NCBI GenBank assembly: GCA_031308135.1
Contig: JAHLJT010009355.1
Span: forward strand, 7,799,074 to 7,863,073
Reading direction: 5' to 3'
Origin: Acheta domesticus
Lineage: Eukaryota > Arthropoda > Insecta > Orthoptera > Gryllidae
DNA length: 64,000 nt
Part shown: positions 24,021-35,568 of the stretch, in pieces
Position numbering within the stretch: the first letter of the stretch is position 1
Layout: each line of letters starts with the position of its first letter
Program-made: the position numbers and the translations under genes
The notes under the pieces: model-generated
The model's input: only the letters and a program-made list of their open reading frames with translations
Database searches by the model: none
Told to the model about the DNA's origin: nothing

Positions 24021-24390
24021 ACTTCTTCCATTCCACCCTTCGTCCACCCTCTTTGTCTGCGTCCCTCCCACTATCCCACCCTCCCACTATAACACCCTCC
24101 CATCATCCCAGCCTCCCACCATTCATTCGTAAATTCATTTCTCCCTCCATCCTTCCCTTCTTCCTCTATCCGACACTTCTTCCATTCCACCCTTCGTCCA
24201 CCCTCTTTGTCTGCGTCCCTCCCACTATCCCACCCTCCCACTATAACACCCTCCCATCATCCCAGCCTCCCACCATTCATTCGTAAATTCATTTCTCCCT
24301 CCATCCTTCCCTTCTTCCTCTATCCGACACTTCTTCCATTCCACCCTTCATCCACCCTCTTTGTCTGCGTCCCTCCCACTACCCCATCCT
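24021..24390. repeat. 154-bp tandem repeat, about 2.4 copies
   Basis: Units at 24021-24174 and 24175-24328 are near-identical, and a third, partial unit begins at 24329 and diverges after about 24385. All are pyrimidine-rich. Each full unit contains CACTTCTTCCATTCCACCC and CATTCGTAAATTCATT. The 154-base period is not a multiple of three, so the apparently repeated proteins in this region are artefacts. Confidence 0.95.
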
Positions 24391-25639
24391 ACCTTCATCC
24401 CTGCCTCCCACCATTTCTTCGTACTCCTTCCATCCTTTCTTCATGCTCATTCCTCTCTACCCTTGTGTCTCTGTGTCCTTCCCCATCCTTCTCTTCCTGT
24501 CTCCCTCTCCATCTATCTTCCCTCTTTCCGACCCGCCCTCCATACCTGCCACCGTCCATGCCTCAGTGTCCTTCCCACAATCCCTTCCTCCCACCATCCA
24601 CCCTCCCGCGGTTCTGATGGATAATGTGTAGCGTGGAAAAATGTTTCTGGAAAGAAGGGAGAATGACTCATGTGATTGAGGAAGAGATAGACAAGACTCC
24701 TCGTTAAAGTACAGAACAGTATTCCTCCGAAAACGGCGAAAAAACTTTCAACCGATATAATTATATGTAGCAATGTCATCGATAAACATTTAAAGTGGAA
24801 TGAATACATGAACAAAATTAAATAACACACAAGAAAATATAATTCAAAGTAAATATCTAGGCGATATAGAAATATGACAACAGGGGAGCGCTGAGATCAA
24901 CTTTCCTTGTTAAATTGGAACAGCGGAACTTATCCATGAAATTAATTTCTGCATTGTACAATGAATTTTTATAATTTTATTTTGTCTTTAATGTAGCATC
25001 TTCATTGCTGAGGCTGGATGTGAATAAAAGGTCTTAATCTTATTTAACCAGTAATGACAAATTTAATTCTCGGCGGACATTGATGATTTCATTATGCATA
25101 GTTGTAGGATTAGGCGCGACTGTCGTAATTCGTACACAAAATATTGATATTATGCACGATTTACTGAGGTGATTACTTGTGGCAAACAAGAAGCAGGCAT
25201 CGAAGAAAGGCAATGGATTTCTCCGACCACACAAAATGTTGATGACTTAACAGTAGCCCAAAATGCATTGCTGGGTTTAAAGCAGACTCGATCGATCAAA
25301 CGTATTTGTTTAGTTAATTTTTAATGAATATTATGGTATGCTTTTTTAAAATTATATTTATTATTAAAAATCCAGCGTTATGTTTCGTGCAATCCAGTAA
25401 TCTCTGCATTGATGGTAGGTCGTATAACTTAATCTCTTCTCTATTAGATTTCGTAATGATTTTTGAATTTTGTTAAGTTACGCATCTACAGATTGTAACG
25501 CGTACTTTTATATGTGTAATGAGTAACAAACACATATTCTCCTGACTCGAAGGAAATCCCGAATTATCATGTCCGACAACAGGAACGAAGGGTGATTCGA
25601 CCCGTTTTCTTCGCTTCATAAAGTCCTCATCAATAGTTC
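24391..25639. other. pyrimidine-rich then AT-rich DNA
   Basis: Pyrimidine-rich sequence continues to about 24605 and then gives way to AT-rich DNA. No gene or repeat copy can be supported. Confidence 0.4.
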
Positions 25640-26040
25640 GCCTCCCCCGCTGAAAGAGTGTGTAGCGTGCACCTGACCCCATCTTCCCGTCCTTCAGCGC
25701 GGTACAGTCCCGCGCACGCCCCGTGCCCCCACGCGCTGCCGCCACGCGACGCACGGCGGGCGGACCGCCTCCGCTCATGCGCCGCGACTGTACCGCCAAT
25801 TAATCAACCATTTATCGTAATTACCGATGAGTGAGCGAGTGAGTCAGGGGCTATCAATGGGCCTCCGATCCGCCCGCCCGCCCGCCCGCATCGCCCCTGC
25901 ATCGCCCCTGCATCGCCCCCGCTCGCCGCACGGAGAGGGGGAGTTCATTTATCGAAAACCGACTTCCTCATTTGGCGTCGCGTTTATTTGTTGCGTAGTA
26001 GCCTGAGCGGCGCCGTGCCGTTGGTAGGTTCGATGGAAAA
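25640..26040. promoter_or_regulatory. CpG island with paired GACTGTACC words
   Basis: GACTGTACC occurs at 25786-25794 (+) and inverted at 25701-25709 (-), each in a CGCGG/GCGG context, about 77 bp apart. The right part contains AATTAATC, TTTATCGTAATTACC and TTCATTTATCG words, plus GCCCGCCCGCCC and a short ATCGCCCCTGC tandem repeat (25888-25918). The mixture of CpG core and TAAT or TTTAT words looks regulatory. This is inferred. Confidence 0.4.
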
Positions 26041-26195
26041 AAAACGAAGGAGAGATTGCTTGCTTCCTTCAATGGATCAGGCATGGTTTGTGTACTCTAA
26101 TTTATTTTAATCGTCATGCACACATCATTTTGTGACAGTCGCACGGTTTCCTAATAATTTAAAATTAACTGTATATCACTCACACGGAGAAAAAC

Positions 26196-26196
26196 G

Positions 26197-26254
<58 letters not shown>
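26196..26254. repeat. (TAA)n microsatellite
   Basis: About 19 uninterrupted TAA/ATA units. Confidence 0.97.
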
Positions 26255-26255
<1 letters not shown>

Positions 26256-27375
26256 CGATAACAATTTCTGTAAGAAATCTAATAATGAATTTTTTGCCGA
26301 TCCGAATGGATGAAGTCCCTAAGGCGGAAGCTCCCAGACCACCTGAACTCGACGGATCGTTGGTTACGTGTTTTTACTTCTAGAGCAAACGCTATTTGGA
26401 AAAACGTGATATCAGCCGGTATAAATATGAAGTAAAGCCTCACCCCTTTAAATTATGGTCATGATCTGAATAATTCATGCTGGGACAGACTTCTTGACAC
26501 ACAAAACGTTTCAACGAAAATAATTTAATAATTATACGACGCTGGCAGAATCATCTGACCTTCTACCAAAAATTTGAATCTGATGCAAAATTGATTATTA
26601 TATTAAACATGTTTTGATGAAGTTTTAATTGATTTGCAGGTTAATAATATTAAAAATATTTAAATACAGATTTAATAATATGACGTAATTATTAAAGCAT
26701 TAATTATAGTTGTGTGGTGTTCAGTCTACAACTGGATGCTCTACGTAAGTGAGCTTTCCATAGTATTTAATTTTTGAAATTGATGGAATAAGTTTGTCAA
26801 GTTGGAGACATAAAAGGCATCAAACATTTTTCTCTGAAAAGTTGAAATGAAACTGTCATTGTATAAAAAATAGAAAAATTCAGCGTATGTTCTATATATA
26901 AATTCATAGAATGATTCGTGACATATATATTTCATAAAGTTTTTTTTAATGTACTGCACACAGCACAAACGCTGGATCTCCGTTTGGCTAACACCTCTGC
27001 GGTATTGTATAAGCATTAATACATGAGACGACTAGAAAATATTTCTCGCCTATGCGCCTAATTTTGCATGGGTTTCGTCGCCCCTGCTTACAGTTGCATC
27101 TTCCTTTACGTAACCTAACGTGAGAATCGACGTCATTATTATCAATAGCGTTTTAATCAATAAAAGTGGACAATAACGCAAAGTTTACTTGATTAATCAC
27201 ATGTTCAGTGATTTATTTTCATTCGTTGCTCACGTTTACAACTATTGACAGGTAAAGCGGAGTATCGTATCGTTCTTTATGCTCCATGATTGATTACGAC
27301 TTTGATTGCTACCTTAATGATTGCTACTCGGTTTATTCGACAAAAGTATTGTAACACTTCATTGCTACGTGATTA
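26255..27375. other. AT-rich DNA without recognisable gene
   Basis: AT-rich sequence; a 91-codon frame at 26741-27016 (-) has no motif. Nothing else is supported. Confidence 0.35.
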
Positions 27376-27539
27376 CAGGTTGCAAATTTGTGATCGTTGA
27401 AAAATGGGATGGAGAAAACCCAGGTCATCGCTTAGTGAGTTGGACACCTTTGCTGAAATACGTTGATGATGAAGATGAGAATATTCGTGACGAGGTAGCC
27501 AACATCCAGGATAGGTTTAGAGAGGCAAGATTCATTTGA
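27376..27539 (+). CDS. possible terminal exon of an unidentified protein
   Basis: After GATTACAG (a possible acceptor ending at 27378) the frame reads CKFVIVEKWDGENPGH, continues through LVSWTPLLKYVDDEDENIRD and ends ...DRFREARFI with TGA at 27537-27539. The peptide is moderately complex, acidic then basic, and its codon use looks more protein-like than the surroundings. YVDD is present but without reverse-transcriptase context. I do not recognise the family; a decayed transposon protein or a chance frame is possible. Confidence 0.18.
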
Positions 27540-28980
27540 CATTTTTTATTAGATGAATCGACTTTCAAGGCACTCAATTCTAAAACGTTGACAGTCACAA
27601 TCTCACTATTTAAGTTGGTTGGCATTCACTGAAAAAAAATGTTAAAACCAAATTGTTTTTATTACTACGTTTTCACGAATATCATAGTATATCTTCATTG
27701 GTAGAAACGTTTAATAGCCTCAATTGATCGCTTCATTCTAGGAAATATTTTAGTATATTCCATGAAATAACTGTTCATGTGGATGTCGGTCGAACTCACT
27801 TCATTCCTTTCCTTGAAGCTATGACAGCGAAACAAATATTTCTTCTGAATAGACTCTCGCTAACCCCTACCGGCGACACCCCTAGGCGGTGCCGTGGCCT
27901 TTGATAGTTCAGCTCATTGCCACTTGGCGTCGTCATGAACGCCACTGATTGTCTGATTTATGACTTTGATCGTTTCGTGGCGGGCCCAAGGGGGAGTGGT
28001 GTTCGGAGTAAGGCCGTCAGAGATAATTTGAGGTAGGGTGGCGGTAGGATCGCAAAGAGGAAGCAGAGGGACCTCCTGTGGAAGGGTGATTACTATATTG
28101 CATCAGGTAATCGTTTACCTCCTCCATCACCAGCGCATGAACTCTTTCTCGAAAACTAAATCGTAGGGGATTAAGGGATAATTTGTTTGAATTGAAACAG
28201 TACTTCAGACACGGAGAATGTATAGAACTAAATATATTTTGCTCCCTGACATCAAAATATATTTTTGCTCCCTGACATCAAAATATGTAAATATATCGAC
28301 AGTTTCATTGGTCGTTTTAATCTATTCCCGAATATGAAGTTTAACAATCGAAAATCTACAAATTTTCATGAACTTCTATTGAAATTTTGTACGTGTATAT
28401 GAAATTTTCTCTAAACTGTATTAACGATATAGTTCATAAATGTGCGACATGACTGTAATGTGAATTTAGATAATACATGCATCAAAACACTTCGGCATTG
28501 TAATTTTCTGTGCAAAAGCAGAGAAATCAATATAAATGAAGAAGCATGCTAACATATATTTAAAAGTTTGACCAAAGATATACGAAAGAAAACAGATATG
28601 AAAGTATATTAATTCAGTTTATGTAAAACAAGGTATCTGGAAACGAATTTATGACGCAGGGTTAAAATAAAAATCCACTTTCTAACAAAAGTCGTACCTA
28701 AATTCAAACTCCTTGTACTCCTCTTTAAAAACATCATATATTCTTGTTGTTCTTCTTCAAGCTGTTGCTCTTCTTCAAGTTGTCAGCTTCGACTTCACAG
28801 AAGTAACTTCCACATTTTTCCTAGGTCTCTCTTAGCCTTTCCATGGAAGACAAGAGTTAACTGCATGAGCACTACAGGTGTTATTGCAAGGTGAACCTGA
28901 GAACGATTCTCTTAAGCTCACAGCCTCCCCCCTCCTCATTCGCAAGGCCAGCTCCACACCTCTTCGACCGCTGAGCTTTC
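27540..28980. other. AT-rich DNA, no gene seen
   Basis: No frame of note. Includes a locally GC-richer patch around 27850-28140 with no recognisable motif. Confidence 0.4.
28229..28278. repeat. short tandem duplication (about 26 bp)
   Basis: TTTTGCTCCCTGACATCAAA occurs twice in direct succession. This is a recent local duplication, differing by one T. Confidence 0.9.
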
Positions 28981-29004
28981 TTTACCGAGAAGACTCCAGG
29001 TGAA

Positions 29005-29282
29005 ACCCCGGCACAATGGCGGGCACGCGTCCGCTACCCGCTCTCGGAATTAATATCTGGGGCGTCGTCGCGGCGTGCGTCGGTGGGTACGGCGCGCTCC
29101 CACTTCCCGTTACGCGACCCGCGCCGCTCCGTCCGCGCGGGCGGGCGAGACGCTCGACTTCCGGTCGTAGCGCCGCCGCTCGGCGCCGCGCGACGCGGCG
29201 CGTGCGGCGATTGTTGGCGCGCGGGAAAAAGGGCGCGCGAAGGCGGCGAAGAACAAAGGACGCGCGCGCGCGCGCATTCCCG
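29005..29282. promoter_or_regulatory. CpG island preceding a GGN array
   Basis: A dense CpG island, with CGCGCG runs near 29259-29275, leads into the trinucleotide array. Its frames are open on both strands because of composition. The location of a CGG-type array at the edge of a CpG island resembles known expandable repeat loci; that is an analogy only. Confidence 0.45.
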
Positions 29283-29514
29283 CGGCGGCGGCGGTGGCGG
29301 TGGCGGCGGTGGCGGCGGCAGTGGAGGCGGTGGCGGTGGTGGCGGCGATGGTGGCGGAGGCGGTGGCGGCGGCGGCGGTGGCGGAGGCGGAGGCGGCGGC
29401 GGCGGAGGCGGCGGCGGCGGCGGCGGCGGTGGCGGAGGTGGAGGCGGTGGCGGTAGCGGCGGTGGCGGCGGCGGAGGCAGAGGCGGAGGCGGTGGCGATG
29501 GCGGCGGCGGAGGC

Positions 29515-29546
<32 letters not shown>

Positions 29547-29613
29547 AGGCGGCGGAGGCGGCGGAGGCGGCGGTGGCGGCGGTGGCGGCGGTGGCGGTGG
29601 CGGTGGCGGTGGC

Positions 29614-29667
<54 letters not shown>
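29283..29667. repeat. GGC/GGT/GGA trinucleotide array, about 128 units
   Basis: A 385-bp array of GGN units, mostly GGC, interspersed with GGT and GGA. Interruptions are frequent in the first two-thirds and fewer toward the 3' end, where about ten pure GGC units occur. It would read as poly-Gly on one strand and poly-Pro on the other, in frames without any other domain, so I do not call it coding. Confidence 0.95.
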
Positions 29668-32364
29668 TGAGATGACTGCGAGGACAAGAGGTGATGACTC
29701 GGGTTAGCGGGGGTAATTGAGGCGGAGGTGGTGACGGCAGCTCATGAGATGATGGTTGTGTTAGTGTCTAGTGGTGGTGATGTGTGTTGCGACTTGTGTT
29801 GATGGTGTCTTTCAGTCGAGGAAAACATGTATGTGGTGATTGTTATTGGTTCATTAGAAAGTTCTGGTGTGGTAAACATGAGCTGAAGTTTAATTATTTT
29901 GTGACGTTACCGCAGAAAAATTTTAAGAAACATAGACTCCCCTTTGAAGATGATCTGTACGTCATTGTTCTTGTGAAAAATGAGTCATAAGTTGTCATCT
30001 ATCTATCTGTCATATTTCTTCTGTGCTTCAGATTATGCTCAGTAATACAGGTTTCAAACCCAATTGCTTCTAATGCTTTGAAACTTACGCCAGTAAGCAA
30101 ACAAACGCTACCCACTCCGTGTTGGATTAAGACTTAAGTTTTCAGACTCGATCCCAGACTCCCATGAATTTAGATGAACTGAAGCTCATGAAATAAAGAG
30201 CAACTAGTAGTTTGAAACAGTAAAATCAGCTGTCTACTGACTTACATTAAGATACTAGTAAAACCATAATTTCTTTCTTTCCTGCGAAGTTACAGTCTAT
30301 TTTCCTCCTTGTCCTAATATATGCCGATGTGGCGTTCGCGCTACACATAACTTTATCAACATTTTTTATCATAAATGTCAATACAATTATCATTAAAAAT
30401 CGCAGTTACAATGAAAATTGTTCAATGTCAAATGTCAAAACTTATTCTTTTGACATTTAATTCGGATTCAGCGACCCCCTAAACTATAGCATTCACATTT
30501 ACACATCAAAATATTGGAAAATAAAAATGTGAAGTTGAAAAATTTCAAGCAACATGATTTCTTACGGCTCTCCCTTTCTGAACGAATCTGAGGAAGGAAA
30601 ACAAGACGTTTCAAATTTTCATTTGTAAAGAGCCATGCAAACGGCGGGTTTCAATTGCCGAAAATGTCGTAGAAGCACGTTTTAAAAGAGATTTGTTCAT
30701 TATCCAGTGGCTTTCAATTATCTGGCCAGGCATAACCGCAGCCACATTTGAAACTGGAAACACTGAGGCGGAAACTTTGCGCATGGATTTTTAAACCATA
30801 ATGAAAGTAGATGTTACTGTGTTCGCGGTGTGAACGTGTAAAATATCCTGTCAGTAGCACCTCTGGTCTCGGATACGACGAATAATGGTGAATGAATAAA
30901 TAAAAACGAATATTGACAGATATTAATAAACTGCAAGTAAGTGAAGCTAAAACTCTCATACGTAGATAACTATGTGAATTTCTAGAATGTATACATTCAA
31001 ATATTAAGTAACCCCGTTGTTAATACATCTAATAAATAATATAACTCGCCAAATAAATCGCAGACTATGACTTTTATAGAAGACTTTCCTTTACATTATC
31101 AAATCTATATTGGAAATCATAAAATAAGGAAGGTGGGCCATTACAAATATCTTCCTGAAATGTTTGCTACATTTGTGAGAAAGCCGTGAAAGGAAAATTT
31201 TAAAAAATTGAATTCATGCTGTTCTTTGAATTTTGAGACCTAAAGACAAAATTTTTACGTTTTATTTTGTACGACGGTATCAATAATGCTATAAGGAGGT
31301 GATTGGCTATGAGAAAATCTAGAAGACGAAACAACGTAAAATTTAATTGAGCAAGACCAAATTTCTGAGTGCAACTGCTTTTTACAATGTCTTAGAAGAG
31401 CAGAGAAATCAGGAAATAACAATAAATTTTCAATGTTTTGAACTCGTAGACACGACAAAACTTCACATACCTCAAAACTTCAGCATATTAAATGGATGTC
31501 ACAAATTCCACTCGATTGTCACAAATTGTTCGTCTTATTGTATATCAGCTTACCAGAATAATACCAAACGCTGAAGAGACTGCTGAATTGAGAACTGAAC
31601 AGGTCACCAACCCTAGACCATGATGATTAGGCTTTCCTTCATTATTATGCCCTGCCTACACATTGAACAGCTCAGCTTGTTCTCCTCTCCCGCTGTGTGC
31701 ACACCACCGGCCGAGAACCGTTCAGACATTTATAACAATATATTATTTAGATACTATTTAAATAGTTTCAAAAGTTTGTAAATTGAAAGGGTTGGGTCAA
31801 TGTAGTGATAGCCCTCATTTCTGTAATTTTTTTAATTGGAAGGGAAAATTAATTTGTGTATATGCAAACATCTCGCAATGTGTGTACACACTTCCTGCTG
31901 TTTTGTATACATACTGTAGTTCTGTGAACGACTAAGTACAGTGTTTGGATTACAATATCCGGTTTTGGGGTTCATTTAGCAATTCACGAAATAAATATCG
32001 CAAGACGTAACTATATGAATCTCGTACACCGTTTTATCCATTTTGTAACAATTTCATTGAAATATAATTATTGTTTAAAGTTGACTATTCGTTCTGCGAA
32101 AGGTCATATACTGATGTCGATAGTAGTTAATAGATGACCAGGGATCGCATTACGAAATAGATTATTGTACTTAATAGTGGATGTTTGGAAAATTAGAACA
32201 GTTGTGTTCTTATCCCTTCTATTACGATTCTCATAATGACTTTAATTTTTTAATGATTAGTTACTGATGATTAATTTCATTACGTTTGACATTAAATAAC
32301 CAAAGTGGAAAAGTACCTTCAGCTTGGATGTGTGAAATGCGGGCTGTCATTGTGTTTCCCTGAC
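29668..32364. other. AT-rich DNA without recognisable gene
   Basis: AT-rich sequence with several 67-81 codon frames on both strands (29784-29990, 30714-30959, 31255-31574) and no recognisable motif. An old TE could be hidden here but no ends are visible. Confidence 0.4.
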
Positions 32365-32640
32365 CTCTCCACTCGAGTCCTGCAGCCGCCTCGTCGCAGG
32401 AGGACAGGACGCCGGCCGGGGACGGCCGTCGCAGCGTCGCGGCGCGGCGTGGCGTGGCGTGGCGGGGGCGAGGCGGGGAGGCGCAAGCGGTGCGGGATCA
32501 TTACAGGGCCCGGCGCGGCGGCGGCGGCAGCAGGATGTGAGTCATGGCAGCAGCTGCTGATCCGCGGGTCGCCCCCCACCCCTCCCCGCCTCTTCCCCGT
32601 CCACCCCCTGCCTCGTTGTTTGGGCCTTCCGAATGGACTT
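32365..32640. promoter_or_regulatory. CpG-rich island
   Basis: A compact CpG island with GGCGTGGCGTGG-type repeats at 32447-32464 and GGCGGCGGC near 32516. Overlapping Arg/Gly/Pro frames are compositional. Its 3' edge abuts the pair of MITEs starting at 32711. Confidence 0.35.
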
Positions 32641-32710
32641 TGATGCTTCGATTGGCCCGAGCTGGCGCTCAAACCTGAACGGTCGGGGACGGATATTCGG
32701 CACTTGCTGT

Positions 32711-32876
32711 TATACTGCAGTTTATTCAACTGTCTCTGGCACGTATCAGCTTTTGACGGTTTCATCCAATCGGGAGCTTGAAAGTCACCATCGTGACGTC
32801 ACTAGCGACACAGAAGCTTCCGATTGGATGAAACTATAAACAGCTGATACCTCCCAGAAGCAGAAATCGCAGTATA
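32711..32876. mobile_element. TA-type MITE, copy 1 (about 166 bp)
   Basis: The ends are TATACTGCAG at left and CGCAGTATA at right. An internal inverted pair flanks a central GTGACGTCAC: TTCATCCAATCGGGAGCTT and AAGCTTCCGATTGGATGAA. The TA target site suggests a Tc1/mariner-type system, inferred from the ends only. It shares its right boundary with copy 2. Confidence 0.85.
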
Positions 32877-33051
32877 TTCTGCAATTTTCTTAACTCTGCC
32901 CCTGACAGGAATCAGCTGTTGACGATTTCATCCTATCGGGAGCTTGAAAGTCACTGTTGTGACGTCACTACAGCGAAATATAAGCTCCCGATTGGATGGC
33001 AGCGAAACAGCTGATTCCTGTCAGGTGCAGAGTTAAGAAAATCGCAGTATA
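32873..33051. mobile_element. TA-type MITE, copy 2 (about 179 bp)
   Basis: It has the same architecture as copy 1 and is better preserved. The outer inverted arms TTTTCTTAACTCTGC and GCAGAGTTAAGAAAA, the inner CTGACAGGAATCAGCTG and its inverse, and the central GTGACGTCAC are all intact. The whole element can fold on itself. The left TATA is shared with copy 1, so one inserted into the terminus of the other. Confidence 0.88.
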
Positions 33052-33057
33052 GTCATG

Positions 33058-33566
33058 CGACATCGACAACAAAACATCGATGTTGCCAAAAAATCGACGA
33101 AAAAAGCATCGATGCTTTTGAATATCGATGTTTTAATGCTGGTTTTGTAACCTCCAACGTTAAATTTGTGTGCAACAAAATTTAATTTGACAGTGGTCGT
33201 GGTTATTAATTTATAATTTAAATTTTTAACAAAGTTTAAAAAAACGCCCCTCCAAGTGCGAAATACGAAGTAAATACAAGGGCATCAGGATCATCTTCGA
33301 CGAGGGATAGTTTCCTCGATGAAGGTAGTACAAATCGCGTTCGTTTGGTTCGAACCCGTAAGACAGTGGTGCCATCAGTTTTTATTTTGTATTTTAACAT
33401 TTATACAATTGTGGATACGGGAATTTTTCATTCAGAAACCAAACATCGATCACAAAATATCGATGTTCAAAAATCATCGGCTTCAACACATCGATGCTTA
33501 AAACATCTATATTTTTATATAAAAATCGATGTTTTGAAAACATCGATATGAGTGTTACAACCCTAC
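33058..33566. mobile_element. hAT-like non-autonomous element with ATCGAT motifs
   Basis: Eight ATCGAT words cluster at the two ends, three within 33080-33140 and five within 33440-33550, many as CATCGATG or ATCGATGTTTT. The right side ends GTTACAACCCTA, read outward as TAGGGTTGTAAC, which resembles hAT terminal sequence. hAT transposases bind repeated subterminal motifs, which would explain the clustering. The left end is poorly defined, and no 8-bp target duplication was found by eye. It abuts MITE copy 2. Confidence 0.55.
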
Positions 33567-34431
33567 TTGCTGTACGACTCGATTCCGCAGGCTTCAGCGG
33601 CCGGTGTTTGTATGATATTGGCTGTTAGGGACGAGCAGGGTCTGTGTCGTGGTGGCTTGCTCGTTCTTGAAATATCAGTCATACAGAAACATCAGATGTT
33701 TAGGAAAATGTCTGTCATGGTGATATTTAAAGGCTTTAACTGTATGTACACGAATTATGAAAAATTAATTATTCTGATGACAGATAGTTGGTGCCGGGAG
33801 ACACCGTGTCCTATGCTCAGTAGTCAATGTTTCAGTCCACATAATGCGATATTCTTCAGCGTGAAATACATTTTCCTGGAGAGATGACTAGCGGACAGCA
33901 GGGGATTGATTGACTTCGGCCGTGAAAGCCTATGTTTTAATTCTCAAGATGTTCTATTTTCAGTATTTTGCTTAATTGTTTTGAATAATTTATGTTTTTA
34001 ATTACTTTAAAAATATGTCTTCTAGTATTTGGTAAAAATAAACTTTTCAATGTTACTAACCCCAATACCTTAATACCGGTAACGAACTTGATGTTATTCT
34101 TGTCTAGATTTCAGATATTATTCGCTTTATCTTAGGTAATTCTATACCTTTCGAGCACCAAAGCCGATTTTGTGGCTTCAGATCGCAAATAAGTAAATAT
34201 GGTGGCAATCAAAACACCGGATTATCAGTGAGCAAATCGATATATACCTTGTATATGAGAATATTTAAGTACGTAAACTTCGTTGGACTCCGCCTAACCT
34301 AGACCTAACTAAGACTGCTCTTCCGCCTAACCATCATCATCTAAGTGATCTTACTTTGGTCTTCCTCTGCATGAAATGAAATGTTAATCATGATGGAGAA
34401 AAGTGTTAAGAGATGGACTTAAGTCTAGATG
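33567..34431. other. AT-rich DNA without recognisable gene
   Basis: A 111-codon frame at 33552-33887 (+) starts within the end of the hAT-like element and has no motif. Nothing else is supported. Confidence 0.35.
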
Positions 34432-34560
34432 AAGTACGTTGTACCGACCATCGACATGACAAACAACACAGCAAAAACACTAACGCCGCATCCGGGATTC
34501 AAACCTGAAGCCTTCTGTATGTGGACGCTGCCCTGAACTCCTGCGCCATCGTCATAGAAA
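34432..34560 (-). mobile_element. tRNA-derived SINE head, family S2
   Basis: Read on the minus strand, GATGGCGCAGGAGTTCAG (box A-like) is followed about 30 bases later by GGTTTGAATCCC (box B-like). These are internal RNA polymerase III promoter elements. The sequence after box B does not form a tRNA acceptor stem, so this is a SINE and not a tRNA gene. It is distinct from S1. Confidence 0.6.
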
Positions 34561-34649
34561 TTTAACATATTATAATGCATCAAAACTTTTATTTGAACTG
34601 TACATTTAACACAAAAACAAATATCTTCGCCGTCCACGTTTAAATTCCA

Positions 34650-35440
34650 TCTGTCCAATGCGCCAGGAGGCTTTGAATGCTAAACGGCGCCACCGCAGCG
34701 AGATGCTTCTCCTTGTATCACGCGCGCACCCATAGAGGCGACACCCACAGTATCGACCGCGCGCGCGCCGCGTCGCCTTTTGGTCGCGACTGTACCCGCT
34801 CCTAACCACTTGTCTGGCACTTGTCAGGAAGTGACAATAAAATTAATAGCCGATGACCAATGGGAATGGTTCTACCTTACCGGATCATAGATTATTCCGC
34901 CCGAGGCAATGGTATGTGCATAGTTGATGCCGACTCGCAGCGATTCATCACGTTGCCGATGTCGGCCGCAACGCGCGCTGGCGTAGCGGGGGTGGGGGTG
35001 GGGGGCGGGGACGGGGGCAGATGCGGAGGAGGTGACGGTGGCGGCGGTGGCGAAGACCTCAGTGGCAGAAATGTAGGCGGGGATACACAAATCAGGGGCG
35101 GCGGGGACGGGGACGGACGAGGCGGCAATGGCGGCGGAGGTGGGTGGCAGTGTAGGCGGAGGTGGTGATGGCGAAGACTTTAATGCCGGCAGAATGAGAG
35201 AGGTAATGGTTACGGAACAAGGGTGACGTTGGCGACCACGGCGATGGTGGCGGTGGCGGGAGAGGCGACGTGGGAGAAGACAGCGGCGGCAATGACGGTG
35301 GGACCAGGGACGGAAACAATGAGCGAAACGGAGGTGATGGCGATGGTTGTGAAGGCGCGAGGGAGGGCGAACGCGGTGGGAGTAAAATGGTCATCGAGGG
35401 TCAGCAGAAGCGAAGGTTATAGGGAGGACGGGAGACAATG
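34650..35440. promoter_or_regulatory. CpG island with GGN-rich tail and GACTGTACC word
   Basis: The island begins with CpG-dense DNA containing CGCGTCGCCTTTTGG and GACTGTACC (34788-34796), the same order and spacing as at 17398-17430. A less repetitive segment with AATAAAATTAATAG and CCAATGGG words follows at 34830-34960. From 34980 to about 35400 it becomes a degenerate GGN/GGC-rich tract. Predicted frames are compositional. Confidence 0.4.
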
Positions 35441-35512
35441 GGACCTTGCCAGCGGATGCAAAACATTCCGGAAGGACGATGTAGCGGGTGACTGGATGAG
35501 GAGAGTGCAATG

Positions 35513-35517
<5 letters not shown>

Positions 35518-35562
<45 letters not shown>
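35518..35562. repeat. (GA)n microsatellite
   Basis: About 22 GA units followed by imperfect GGGAGAGGC. Confidence 0.95.

Positions 35563-35568
<6 letters not shown>

Noticed and set aside
23490..24132. Long frames on both strands (181-193 codons)
   Set aside because: They span a CpG island and a 154-bp tandem repeat whose period is not a multiple of three. Overlapping open frames on both strands point to composition.
27466..27477. YVDD as a reverse-transcriptase active site
   Set aside because: The flanking residues do not match a reverse transcriptase, and no other RT motif is nearby.
29034..29687. 217-codon proline-rich frame on the minus strand and the matching glycine or alanine frames on the plus strand
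   Set aside because: They are translations of the GGN array; all frames are open together and no other domain is present.
33340..33362. tRNA box B-like word GGTTCGAACCC
   Set aside because: No box A lies at the right distance and no cloverleaf can be drawn. It lies within the hAT-like element.
34480..34560. tRNA gene on the minus strand
   Set aside because: Box A and B words occur without a closing acceptor stem; a SINE head is the better reading.
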